Source of the DNA: Nansenia antarctica
Taxonomy: Eukaryota; Chordata; Actinopteri; Argentiniformes; Microstomatidae
Direction of reading: 5' to 3'
Assembly: GCA_963989245.1 (NCBI GenBank)
Contig: OZ022345.1
Location: 37,656,800 to 37,720,799, forward strand
Length of the DNA: 64,000 nt
In this document: positions 52,622-62,921 of the stretch, piece by piece
Layout of the letters: each line of letters opens with the position of its first letter
Position numbering within the stretch: the first letter of the stretch is position 1
Made by a program: the position numbers and the translations under genes
The notes under the pieces: generated by a model
The model's database searches: none
The model's input: only the letters and a program-made list of their open reading frames with translations
What the model was told of the DNA's origin: nothing

Positions 52622-53155
52622 TCACGTCCTCCTGTGTGCAGAGGAATCCGTGCCTCTGTGATTGGTTTTGACTGCGGCTGCTCCTGGCTTGTGTTTGAAA
52701 TTGTTGGCGGGGCTCCGAGTCCGTGCTATCCGATCTCTTTCCATAAAATCATAAAATCCTTGATCCAATGTGCCATATGATGTTGTTCCTTGAGATGTGG
52801 CTTTTTTGTTGACAAATGTAGCGACTAGATTTAGCCAAAAATCCAAGTTGCTGAGAGATGCGAGCAGGGTTTGGGTGAAGTTGTGTGACGCGCTAAAAAC
52901 AATTCGCTTGAGATAAAAAGGTACGGTTAAGGCATTTATTGAATATAAAACAATCAATGTGACGTACATAAATCCATAAGCGACCAACAAAAAATACACG
53001 ACCCTGTCTCCCCTCTCTCTCCACTCCACCAGGTTGTTGACTTCCTCATTCGCATTAACCGGACCAGGGCACTGATGAATATCTCCAGATAAAAGCAGGC
53101 AAATGGCTATAAAAAGCTTGTGCGTGTCTACATTTCTTTTGATTGTTTTGCGCAG
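52622..53155 (-). pseudogene. ORF with 2A-like motif and hydrophobic segment
   Basis: The frame reads KTIKRNVDTHKLFIAICLLL then SGDIHQCPGPV, resembling the 2A-like ribosome-skipping motif (DxExNPGP) near the start of several LINE ORFs; the Asn is replaced by Cys. It continues VEWRERGDRVVYFLLVAYGF and MYVTLIVLYSINAL, a transmembrane-like stretch, then a basic end and stop at 52622. The rest is not recognised. It begins where the brevican cDNA stops and ends at the L1 5' end. A LINE N-terminal remnant or part of the chimeric insertion. Confidence 0.4.
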
Positions 53156-53756
53156 TAGTAGCGAATCACAGAGCCCGTCTCGTAGCGGGGGCGGGGCTTC
53201 CCGAACGCCCACGCGTTTGGAACCTTGGCGGGCGGTCCGCAGGAGGAGGTGGTCTTCTTGCAGGTGTAGGGCAGGTGATAGTTGCAGGGTACGTCGCTCC
53301 AGCGCCCAGCGTCGTGCCACACCATCACCACACAGTCCTCCTCCCCAGACAGGAAGTAGCTGTCTGGCTGACCACGGTACCAGTTCTCATACAGCAGCGG
53401 GAGGCCGTCGGACCATCTGAAGTCTCCTTCTATGGTTTTGTCGTTCAGTCCCGTCCACTGATACTCCCTGTAGTTAGCGTTGATGAAGTCCTGCTCCTCG
53501 GGCGTCGTCAAGGAGACCAGGTGAGCCCCCGCCTGCCGACAGTGCTGCTCGGCCGCCTCCCAACTCAGACGCTGAGGGAAGTGTCTGTAACACCCCCCCT
53601 GGAACTTCTCCCACCCCCCCTCACACTGCTCCACATCTGTCTGACAGAAGTCTCCTCCGTAGCTGGGCAGACACAGGCAGCGTGCACGCCCCCCCTGCTC
53701 CGCGCACGTGCCGCCGTTGGTGCAGGGGTCAGACAGACAGGCGTCAGGGGTCCTCA
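53150..53756 (-). pseudogene. bcan: Brevican G3 domain, intronless fragment
   Basis: From 53756 the minus strand codes an EGF module (ACLSDPCTNGGTCAEQGG, CLCLPSYGGDFC), a full C-type lectin domain (QGGCYRHFPQRLSWEAAEQH, REYQWTGLNDKTIEGDFRW, then DGLPLLYENW and GEEDCVVMVWHDAGRWSDV) and the start of a sushi domain (SCGPPAKVPNAW, ending RYYC). The WND-type calcium/ligand motif region (WSDVPCNYHLPYTC) is present. Residue choices fit brevican better than neurocan or aggrecan. In the host gene these modules are on about five exons; here they are continuous, so it is cDNA-derived. It is joined upstream in frame to bmpr1b sequence and downstream to the 2A-like ORF. Confidence 0.85.
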
Positions 53757-54073
53757 ACGGTGGCAGAGTAGGATGCTGGTCTTTATTGCAGAAGTCCTGG
53801 TCTGTACAACACTCCAGAGCCCTCCTCTGACGCGCATTTCCACTGGAACTCGGAGCCCACTTGCCCCAGACATCCTGAGGTGAGCACAGGGACTCCACCC
53901 TCCTCCTCCTCCACCATGGTGAAACAATAACCATCAGTCCTGCAGGTGTTGTTGGTGGAGCCCTCAGGACAGTGGTGGTAGCAGTGACTCCTCTGGGCTG
54001 GGGCTGAGGCTGTGCTCCCGCTGTCATCTTTCCTTCTGTCCATCGGCCCCTTCCCAGACGTCCTCAGTAACAT
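53757..54073 (-). pseudogene. bmpr1b: BMP receptor 1B ectodomain, intronless, frameshifted
   Basis: From MLLRTSGKGPMDRRKDD the minus strand matches the BMPR1B N-terminus: CYHHCPEGSTNNTCRTDGYC, FTMVEEEEGGVP, VLTSGCLG. After GSEFQ a small deletion shifts the frame, and the other frame continues RRALECCTDQDFCNKDQHPT and LPPL. These cysteine patterns form the three-finger ligand-binding domain. The transmembrane and kinase parts are absent; instead the sequence passes into brevican. Several host exons are joined without introns. Confidence 0.85.
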
Positions 54074-54119
54074 GGTGTCCAACATGTTGGCTGCAGAGTC
54101 GTTGAGTTGATTCAACTCT

Positions 54120-55442
54120 TACTTTAACATTGACATTTAACAACATATCAGTCTGAATGAGCAGTCCTTTTCTTCCAGTGTGGGTTTGTGTATGCGTGTG
54201 TGTGTGCGTGCGTGTTCTGCAGGTGTTAGTTACCAGCGCGTTGCTGTTCAGTTCAGTTCAGTGGGCGTTGTTAACAGTTGTGTGTGTGCACTTCCAGTGC
54301 GGGGTGTGTGTGTGTGTGCGCGTGCGAGCGTTAGTCCGTTCAGTTCACAGTTCTGTTCGTCTGCGACGGTATGCGTGGTTGGTCAGTGTTAATGGCAAGG
54401 TGTGGTGCAGAGATTACCCATACAGCAGAGATCGCACGTCAAGGATGTCTGATGGCTGGCAGGGCAACGAACACCAACATCGCCATGTAGCTCCAGCTAA
54501 TAGCAAACGTCAATTTCAGTTCAATGAAGCCCGACTTCGGCACTCGCACTATCAAAGGAAACGAAAAAAACACAAACGTAACCGCGTTACTGATTTAAAG
54601 CGTGTCACTTTGTATGACCACTCGATAATATCTTCTCATCAAAACTTTTAAACTTGTAAACAGCCCACACTGTTACCGCTCCGTTCACGTTGCTCGTTCC
54701 AACTAACTGTTCACCTTTCAAGCACTCCTGCGCGTTCATGTGAGCTCGTCTTAAAGGCGCAGCATACCCGCTACATTCCCCCCTGCGAAACCCTGCCATG
54801 CCATCCAACATCCAAATGACGATGCGACCTCTGTAAAATAAGAAATAAAACATCTCGTGCGGCCAACACAAAGAATAAAGAGATTACCTCAGTTTTCTTG
54901 AGATCAAGATTGCAGCCTTTTTGCCTCACAGCATTGATACCATGGTTACCATGGTTACCACCTCAGGTTACAAAATAAACATGTTGAATGTAGAAATGGA
55001 AGTTGTACAGTGCATTATACACAGTGTGATGGTGATGACAGTGATATTAAGGGACAGATAGAAATTAAACAAAATAAAGGTTAAAATGCATCATCAATGA
55101 CGGCTCCCTTCAGTGGGCTCTGGTTACCCCCTTTAGCCATAAAAGCTGATGTGCCTGTAGATCATCACGTATTGCAAAAATATTTAGCATGTCTTATAAC
55201 AACTTGACATGGAACACTTTTAGCACCTGAACAGATCAGTATGGTAGAATTGTTTATTTTGATGCACCCTATTGGTCATATTGCACTGAAATATTCTGAA
55301 GAATTAAAAGTGCATGATATGGTGTAAATAGTATACTCACCATGGTTAGTGTTGTACAGCCATGGGAACTTCCTGTTCTCTGCCCATTTAGGGTCCCAGC
55401 CTGAGAGTCTGTGTTTTCCTTTGTCTCCCTGCTTCTCTGCGG
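54120..55442. other. Intergenic, no gene seen
   Basis: TG-rich microsatellite-like sequence near 54180-54330. A CATGGTTAC tandem pair near 54940. ATTTTGATGCACCCTA near 55257 is an inverse match to 14405. Open frames in the TG-rich part are compositional. Confidence 0.4.
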
Positions 55443-55757
55443 CTCCACTCTTCTCTCCTCTACTCTTCTCTCCTCCACTCTTCTCTCCTCCACTCTTCTC
55501 TCCTCCACTCTTCTCTGCTGCTCCACTCTTCTCTCCTCCACTCTTCTCTCCTCCACTCTTCTCTGCTGCTCCACTCTTCTCTCCTCCTCTCTTCTCTGCT
55601 GCTCCACTCCTCTCTCCTCTCTTCTCTGCTGCTCCACTCTTCTCTCCTCCACCCTTCTCTCCTCCACTCTTCTCTCCTCCACTCTTCTCTCCTCCACTCT
55701 TCTCTCCTGCTACTCTTTTCTCTGCTGCTCCACTCTTCTCTCCTGCTCCAGGCTTTT
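55443..55757. repeat. 15-bp CT-rich minisatellite
   Basis: About 20 copies of TCTTCTCTCCTCCAC with variants containing CTGCTG. It encodes Glu/Arg-rich or Leu/Ser-rich peptides in every frame; none is a credible protein. Confidence 0.92.
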
Positions 55758-55899
55758 TTAAAAGGCAATTTTAGAAGAGTCAAAACACGAAATTCTGTGC
55801 TCACTACCTTTTCCAGTTGAACATAAACTAAACTTTTTTTTAAAGCATTTTTATTTAATTGCTGCTATTGTTTGCGAAGTTACAAGATCGTTAGCCCGC

Positions 55900-56663
55900 A
55901 GCACAGAGCGCACAATGTCTAATTATAGCGGCTTGGCCTTGCGGAGACACTGCCCTGTCTGTCTGGCGCTTGCGCTTCCCCTTTGCAGCTGTTGAAGGTG
56001 TGCTGTATGACAAAAAAAGAGAAAGGAGAATTTACAACATTTGCAAACGGAGTAAAACTGACTCACCGTATGACTCAGAGCTGCAGATAGAAAGTGACAT
56101 GAAAATAAATATGTATATATTGAGAACAACAATTCTTTCAGTTTCACACATTATAAAGTGTGCACACTGTGTAATGTATAAAACCTATCAATAGCTACAT
56201 CTTGTTTTTGCTTACCTCCTGTTAGTAACAGTAGGACTGCCAGTGCTTGCAGGCTTGCCACCCTTCCCCCTCCCTCTTCCCCTCCCAGTGCTAGTTGAAG
56301 GCTCATTGTCAGGCTCCCTGAAGTTGAATGAAGAATCACTGTGAAGATAGACAGGAAAATACAAGGTTACAAGTCAGACTTCTGACATACACACATCACC
56401 AATTCAAAAGCAACAAAAAGCAACTAAACTCAGCACTACTCGACCATGGCATTGTAAGTGTAGCTAGCTAAGTAAACAAACACGTGTCTTTCTTACCTAT
56501 GACGAGGGTCAAAATCTGGGTCATCCGATTCATATTCATGTTGTTCATGTTGTTCATCCTCACTTTCAGACAGTAAGACATCCATTTGAACCTCTTGGAC
56601 GCAGAACTGGAGCGCTCGAGGAACACATAGTGTTCGACGCGGACGCACATCACCGTCCTCCAT
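55900..56663 (-). CDS. Candidate gene start, three exons in phase
   Basis: Exon 1 (56497-56663) starts MEDGDVRPRRTLCVPRA and ends SDDPDFDPRH before GTAAGA. Exon 2 (56216-56338), after TCTATCTTCACAG, reads DSSFNFREPDNEPSTSTGRG, then a Gly/Arg/Lys stretch, and ends before GTAAGC. Exon 3 starts after TTTTTTTGTCATACAG at 56002 and continues in phase with TPSTAAKGKRKRQTDRAVSP, a nuclear-localisation-like stretch, then AAIIRH to a stop near 55900. The acidic/serine head plus basic patch resembles N-termini of transposase-derived genes (piggyBac type). Family uncertain; the main domain is missing. Confidence 0.45.
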
Positions 56664-57189
56664 TTTTCAAGGCTACGCTACAACGCTACAAACAAAACAA
56701 AACGATTCTAAAACACAAATATATACGGTAATCAAAACTAATCTAGCTAGAATAAAATATAACTATAACTATCTCTCCTAGTCTCTCTATATCTCGCTAT
56801 CTATATCTCTCTATATATCTCGCTCTATCTCTCGTCTCCTCGTCTCTCTACAACCGCATGTATCCAGCGCGTCAGATTTCAAACAATTTCTGGTCACGTG
56901 ACGCTGTATTCGTTCTCCCATTGGCTCAGGTGGGACACAGTCGATTCTAGCCATTTTTACCGGATCAAAATAGGACGAAATATGCCAGAGATAATCAAAA
57001 ACATGCAACGCCTGCTATAGAAACTGCGCGTAAAGGCACAAAATAATATGATTTACGCGTCAAAATTAAAATAGTTTTTTAACACGGTTTCCCTTGGTCT
57101 ATTGACGTCACACAAAAGTATGTTAGAGACTCATGCCTGGAGCTTCAGGAACAGCTGCCCGGAGCACTTTAGGTGCGTACGTTTCGATT
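56664..57189. other. No gene seen
   Basis: Contains a TATCTCTC-type pyrimidine microsatellite (56770-56835). No recognisable coding sequence. Confidence 0.4.
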
Positions 57190-57239
57190 CTATGGACTCT
57201 GGAAAATAGGCACGTGATTGCCCGTGCCGGCGCGGGCGT

Positions 57240-58610
57240 GGTCTGGCAAGGGTTTGTACTGCAGAACAAGTTTCACTTCAAACTGACCAACCCCCTCTAG
57301 AATATCATGCATTATGTCTACAGAAAAATTATTGGCCGTGTTGAAATACTGAAGTGAATTCAACAGACAACTGTGTTTCACACCATATACATGAGATAGT
57401 GTAGGATCTGTTTGAATAGTTTGACAGTGCTGTGCGTGCATCTCAACAGTTCTTAGTACAACTTTCGGATCGTCCTCACAGAACACAGATTGAAAACAAT
57501 GTTTCTCAAGCAGACAGAAACGACAACAATAGCGAGCCCCAAATGATTCCACAAAGCCAAACCAAGATTATCTCCAGTGACCTGAACTAAGGTACCATGA
57601 ATCACGTGTTTAAACATGGGAATTTGAAGTCCCTCTCTTTCCAGTATTTTAAGATCATGGACAAGGGGCTCAAGTATGGAATTAAACCCATAACGCTTGA
57701 TGTCCTGCGCATGGAAAAGAGCACACAATTTTATATTAATCAAAGAGGAATTAAAGATTGGGGGGAAATGTCTTAATGTAAAATATATAGCACCTAATTT
57801 ATGTAAGCCCTTTTTAGAGCACAAGGGATTTGCCGTTTCAAAGTTGTCATAAAACAGCTGAATCTGCAAGGCATCTTTTTCTACAGAAAATAGGGGACTT
57901 TCTTTCAAATAGGTGGCATCTCTTAAATCTGCATACACACCTTCCTTGTGAATGTGCCTGGGCTTGAACATGTCTGCAAGTTCTGGATTTTGAAAAATGT
58001 TCTTAAGTGTTTCCAAAATGGGAACATATGCAAACTTATCAGTTACAATAACCTGGTCATATGTTCTTGTAGTTCTGTTTCTTCTACTGTCAAATATTGT
58101 GCCAAGCACCTTTTCAATAGGTACAACACTTCCCCATTTTTCTTTCAAGTGTTTATTTCTTTTAGCTTCAGAATTTAAAGGTGTGAATGGGTTTTCCACA
58201 TTTTTAAAGGATTGTTCTATTTTTTCTTTACTATCTGTGTCCTGTGAGGATACGCACTGTAAAGCTGCATCTTTAGCCTGACTATGAATATCAAAAAATA
58301 CTTCTTCCATGGATGACACAAAACTCATTACACTAGACTGACTTAATCCACCTGCTTTGAGTTGTGCGACAGCAGTGGCACATATACAGTATCTATGGTG
58401 CTCTTATTGGACTTTCTTAAAAGATAAGATGTCGACGTCTCAACTAGACCATCTGTCACCCCCTCTTCTACACTGCTTAAAGGAACATCAGTGTCAACCT
58501 GTTGGTCAAAATTCTCAGTGTGTTTAGTGTTTAAATGTTTCCTAAAACCAGAAAAAGTACCAAACACACAGCTACATCCAGTGTGAACACATTTCTTAGC
58601 GCCCGATGTT
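57240..58610 (-). pseudogene. CACTA-like transposase, N-terminal half
   Basis: From 58600 down: a C2H2-like finger (CVHTGCSCVFGTFSGFRKHL, then NTKH), a spacer, then MEEVFFDIHSQAKDAALQC, WGSVVPIEKVLGTIFDSR, AYVPILETLKNIFQNPEL and GLHKLGAIYFTLRHFPP. FHAQDIKRYGFNSILEPLV follows, then TGDNLGL and, after a small frameshifting deletion near 57550, ESFGARYCCRFCLLEKHCF and FSVDIMHDILEGVGQFEVKL. The D-x-MHDxLEG block is typical of CACTA-like transposases. It ends at about 57240. The missing C-terminal half is represented by the fragment at 370-870. Confidence 0.65.
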
Positions 58611-58789
58611 TCGCCCTTTCGGCTCTACGTTGCTGTCGCTCGTTCCTCTGCCTGCTCTCCGGATTCCTGTCTCATTCCCTGCCAAGAGGGACAAACACAC
58701 ACAGGTGAAATAGTCATGTGGATGATGGTTTGACTGGCGACACCTGCTGCCAATCATTCCATCATCCCCACTCCACTAAAGCTTAGCTT

Positions 58790-59388
58790 TGCAGCTCATC
58801 CAAAACGCCGCTGCTAGGGTCCTAACAAAAACAAAGAAATTTGAACACATTACACCAATCCTGAGATCCCTGCACTGGCTACCAGTCTCTCAGAGAATTG
58901 AATTCAAAATCCTCCTAATTACATACAAATCACAAAATGGTCTTGGACCAAAATACATATCAGATCTCCTCCCACCCTATATTCCCGCAAGGTCCCTAAG
59001 GTCAGCTGAGACAAATCAGCTAATAATTCCAAGAGTAAAAACAAAACACGGTGCAGCAGCTTTCAGTCATGCTGCTGCATGCTCCTGGAACAAACTCCCT
59101 GAAGAAATCAAACAGGCCCAAACCCTTAAAATATTTAAATCTAAGCTAAAAACCGTCATGTTTTGCACCAGTTATGATTAAACACAAACACTTCTATCAA
59201 TGTCTTTTTTCCATTAACTATTGTCTTTTTAAATGTTTTATCTATTTACTTCTTATATTTGCTTTTATTCATTGTAATTTTTATTTTCTTATGCTCCTCT
59301 TGCTGTATTTTAAAATAATGCATGTAAAGCACTTTGAATTGCCCCTGTTGTATGAAATGTGCTATACAAATAAACTTGCCTTGCCTTG
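58790..59388 (+). mobile_element. 5'-truncated L2-type LINE copy
   Basis: The first 390 bp code the last part of an L2 ORF (MQLIQNAAARVLTKTKKFEH, LRSLHWLPVSQRIEFKILL, then AFSHAAACSWNKLPEEIKQA). A 3' UTR and a tail of CTTGC repeats follow. TTAGCT at 58784-58789 and again at about 59390 may be the TSD. The family is different from the intact L2 in the array. Confidence 0.85.
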
Positions 59389-59619
59389 CCTTAGCTCTAC
59401 CTGCAGGCTTGAATGTGCCATGTCCCCCACAGTGCATTTGATGTGAATTTGTATATGATGGTATATTCTCCATCTTTTGATATTTTGGGCTCACATGGTT
59501 GGGAGCTGAAAATAAAGTTGTTGAATGCATTAATTTGTGTTAAGTTGTCATTTTTACTCACTTCATGGAATATTTGTAATTAGACTTTTAAATTAAGTGT
59601 AAAAATAACACCACACAGA
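59389..59619. other. 3' UTR-like sequence
   Basis: Includes GAAAATAAAGTTGTTGAATG, an AATAAA-type signal, but no associated ORF could be assigned. Confidence 0.3.
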
Positions 59620-60118
59620 TTTTATTTAACAAATAGTGGCAAGTTTCTTTGACACCATGCAGTGTTAATTGATGTTAAAATTCTACTCTATCAGAGTTGG
59701 TTTTTCACTGTAAGAGAGTAAATTATCAACACAGCAGTGTGTAAAATCAACACTTATCTGAGTCAACTGACCCTCCAGTGTTAACGTTTAATAACTCAAT
59801 GCAGTGTTAATGAGCATAGGAATTTAACTCAATCAGAGTTGATTTGTTATCACAGAAGAGTGAATTATCAACACTACTGGTAGTGATATTAACACTCCAC
59901 AGAGCTAATTAACCTGTAGTGTTAAGTTTAAACACAAAACAGTGTACACCAGTGTTACTTTTTTACTCTATTTAGAGTTAATTTAACTCTAAAATGTTAA
60001 CACTAGGGAAAGAGTCAGTTTAAATCCAATTTGGAGTAGGACCATATACACTCCGGAATAGTGTTAAATGTAACTCTTTAAGTGTTACTTTAACACTGCA
60101 AGATTTACTGTGTAGTAA
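59620..60118. repeat. AGTGTTAA/AACTC-rich dispersed element
   Basis: Dense copies of GTGTTAA, TTAACACT and AGAGTTRA on both strands over 500 bp. The region ends CTGTGTAGTAACAC. Internal palindromes suggest a non-autonomous DNA transposon. No TSD resolved. Confidence 0.5.
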
Positions 60119-60184
60119 CACATAACTACACCTAATTAGATGATCATACAGCCCCAAACACGAGAGTATTAGCAAAAGTATCCC

Positions 60185-60300
60185 TTACCAGTAGCCTATG
60201 GCAAACGAGAATAGTGAATCCAATCCACACATTGTAAGTTAAGTGATCGTTAAACTGTTGTTTATTATATCGAGTGGGTACTTTACGACTTCAAGTTTCG
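60185..60300. repeat. Dispersed repeat, copy 2 (other copy 1985-2105)
   Basis: Matches 1985-2105, including GATCGTTAAACTGTTGTTTA and CGAGTGGGTACTTTA. Confidence 0.5.
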
Positions 60301-60340
60301 TGTTATGAAAAAAATGAGCCTGCGAGAGGTTTAGTCCTAG

Positions 60341-60689
60341 ATCGTAAATTCCCGCTGGAAATCTGATCAGCAGTCATGTAATGGGGTAGTGGTGGTCTAG
60401 TGGATAGTGAGTTGGACTTGTGATCGGAAGGTTGTGAGTTCAAATCCCGCCTGAAACCACACCACTACTAGTGTGCCCTTGAGTAAGGCACTTAGCCCTC
60501 AGTTACTCCAGGGGGAATGTCCCTGTAATTCGTAATTGTAAGTCGCTTTGGATTAAAAGTGTCTGCTAAATGGCAAAATCTAAAATTTAAATTTATGTAA
60601 TGCCTCTTGTCCAATCCAATTACTTGGTCCCTTTATGACGTTGAGACCAGTGTGCCCTCCGGCGCTCTCAGAGCGAATTTACGAACGCA
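60341..60689. mobile_element. GCGTTCG-type MITE split by a SINE
   Basis: The left end ATCGTAAATTCCCGCTGG is a decayed form of the TIR. The right end GAGCGAATTTACGAACGC is intact. A SINE with an 8-bp TSD sits inside. The copy at 62376-62506 shows the same element without the SINE. Confidence 0.75.
60384..60594 (+). mobile_element. tRNA-derived SINE
   Basis: Box A-like TGGTCTAGTGG and box B-like GGTTGTGAGTTCAAATCC mark the tRNA-related head. The body ends with the common fish core GTAAGTCGCTTTGGAT and GTCTGCTAAATG and an AT-rich tail. The TSD ATGTAATG is at 60376-60383 and 60595-60602. Confidence 0.92.
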
Positions 60690-62041
60690 TTCCTAGACTG
60701 TCTCGCGTCCCCCTTTACCTCACTTCTACCCTGCTGCTACGGTACTTCTATAACATCAGGATCAGACGCAGGATGAGACTTTCAAAATAACTTGCGTAGA
60801 ATCGATTTAATTTTTATTTAAAAAGTCCGACCGGAAAATGTATTATTGTCGCCAGAGTCAGACCCACTGCATGGGAATACGACGCGTGCGGATGAGACAT
60901 GTAAAAAAAAAACATGCACACTTATTGCTCGCGTGACATTGGTTAAGCTGCCGCCAAAACCCCCCGATATTTTGCCATGTGAAACGATAAGACAAGAGGC
61001 CACGATACGATAATCGCCGGATCTATATTTTGTGCCCCCCCCTGTGTGTGTGTGTGTGTGTGGCCCACCTGTGAGAAGTGTGTGTGTGTGTGTGTGTCAT
61101 ATATCTCAGTATGTAGGCTATGCAAATAAGCTTGAACCTTGACACTTTTGAGTGTACGTAAGTGTGTGAGTGTAACGATGGTCAAACAGGCAACCTTCTT
61201 TTAACCAATGCTTTTTATTGACCTGCAGAGAAGACATATAAAACACAATTCTTCTCTGGTCTGCAACTCTTGTGAATCCATTAAGATGGCAGCCATGTTC
61301 TGGTTGTCTCACCGTGTATGTATATTTCACATCAGGATAATTTGTTTACAGAAAGAACACAAATTTCCCTCAAACATTACAAATAACAATTACAAACAAC
61401 ATGTGGAGCAACATACCTGCAGAGAAGACATATAAAACACAATTCTTCTCTGGTCTGCAACTCTTGTGAATCTGCGCGTTCAAAATAACATACAATAAAT
61501 GTTCTGTTTCACATCATCACAATACATGTAAAAACAAACAGCACAGTACTACACCAACATTTTCACCCTACATTACAAGATTCTCCACACAAACAACAAA
61601 ACACGAGGAGCATTTTACATCACACACATACCCATTAAGATGGCAGCCATGTTCTGGTACCATCGTAAGTACGGCAACAACAGAAGGACAAAAGAACGCG
61701 CAGACCTGCAGTACACCCAAACTCCAAAGGGGGGCTCCAACAACAACCAGGGCTGCTCAAGCACGGCGAAACTCATCTACATTCACCACAACTAAACATA
61801 CATTCCCAACTCTGTTACATGAGTTTATTCTGTTATTTATGCTATTATATCTAGTATTGTGTTGAGAAGCAATGGAAATTAATCAAGAAATTGATAGAGT
61901 AGGCTAACTTACATTATCATTGTTCTATATGCAACAGAACAGATCACCCAGCATTGCTAATGAAAAGAATCAACGAATGTAATCGAACAAATCAACAAAT
62001 CTAATACCAATACTTGCTCAATAGGTCTTAAATGATCTTAA
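60690..62041. other. Repeat-rich stretch without a gene
   Basis: TG microsatellites lie at 61037-61100. A 57-bp sequence (CCTGCAGAGAAGACATATAA...) occurs at 61222-61278 and 61416-61472. CATTAAGATGGCAGCCATGT occurs at 61279-61304 and 61633-61658. No coding region. Confidence 0.6.
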
Positions 62042-62055
62042 AAGTGGTCTTGTTT
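62042..62055. repeat. TSD of tRNA-type SINE, left
   Basis: AAGTGGTCTTGTTT here and at 63480-63493, a 14-bp duplication. Confidence 0.9.
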
Positions 62056-62375
62056 AACCCCGCGGTGGCGCAGCGGTCTAAGCATCAGTCTCTGGTAGGG
62101 GTGTAACGGATCACGGAAATTCCGTGATCCGTTCGGATCGCCCTCCGCGGTTCGGAATGCATGTGTACCGCGGATCAATTGCAAAATGTTAACAAGTAAT
62201 AATATTACTTAATATCTCTTGTAAATCACAATGTAGAGTTGTCATGAAAAGATAGACGCGACAGTTGCTTGCTTTGTTTTACTCTAAAGCGCAATGATAG
62301 GTTGATAATGCGAAAGAAAAATAATCCGTTGTTTGCTCACTACACGTGAAGCTGGGAATCCACAACAACAAGGCT

Positions 62376-62506
62376 GCGTTCGTAAATCCGCTCTGGAATC
62401 TGATCAGCGTTCAAGGAACGCCTCTTGTCCAATCAAATTACTTGGTCGCTTTATGACGTCGGACCCAGTGTGCGCTCCGGCGCTCTCAAAGCGAATTTAC
62501 GAACGC
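62376..62506. mobile_element. GCGTTCG-type MITE, uninterrupted copy
   Basis: Starts GCGTTCGTAAATCCGCTCTG and ends GCGAATTTACGAACGC. It is the empty-site equivalent of 60341-60689 and lies inside the hAT. Confidence 0.8.
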
Positions 62507-62517
62507 GGCCCAGGTGT

Positions 62518-62697
62518 ATCATGGCGAGTGCTAGTTACGTTGTTCGGCGGAGAACAACTCGAAATCCCTCCCTCGTCATTTAAATCCCATGTATGGGAGC
62601 ACTTTGGCTTCTCTGTCAACTATGACGGGAGGCACGAAAAAGGTAGCTCGACAACTTCTGATAATGTAGGCATTTTTTTCATACCATGTTCAAAATA
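62518..62697 (+). pseudogene. hAT transposase remnant (BED-finger region)
   Basis: The frame reads FKSHVWEHFGFSVNYDGRHE, the start of a BED zinc finger as in ZBED/hAT transposases (the W and F spacing fits). It stops soon after (IFFIPCSK). The catalytic part is absent. Confidence 0.6.
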
Positions 62698-62862
62698 AGG
62701 GTTCACTTTATTATTTAGTTAAAAGTGGCATAAAACATGTTTATTCATCTGCTTTAAAGAGCCCAGTGATTCACTGCTGCAACCAGGCGCCTCCTCCCTC
62801 TCTCCTATCATTTAAATTGAGTGTATTTCAGTATAATTATGTAATGTTTGAGTGTAGAATAT

Positions 62863-62921
62863 GTTATATATATTATATATATGTATATATATGTATGTAT
62901 ATATATATATATATATATATT
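62863..62921. repeat. AT microsatellite
   Basis: TATATATG/TATA-type simple repeat within the hAT element. Confidence 0.9.

Noticed and set aside
53143..53883. Plus-strand 246-codon frame opposite brevican
   Set aside because: Antisense of a clearly recognisable lectin domain.
55443..55757. Long Glu/Arg-rich and Ser/Leu-rich open frames
   Set aside because: All follow from a 15-bp CT-rich tandem repeat; every frame stays open for that reason.
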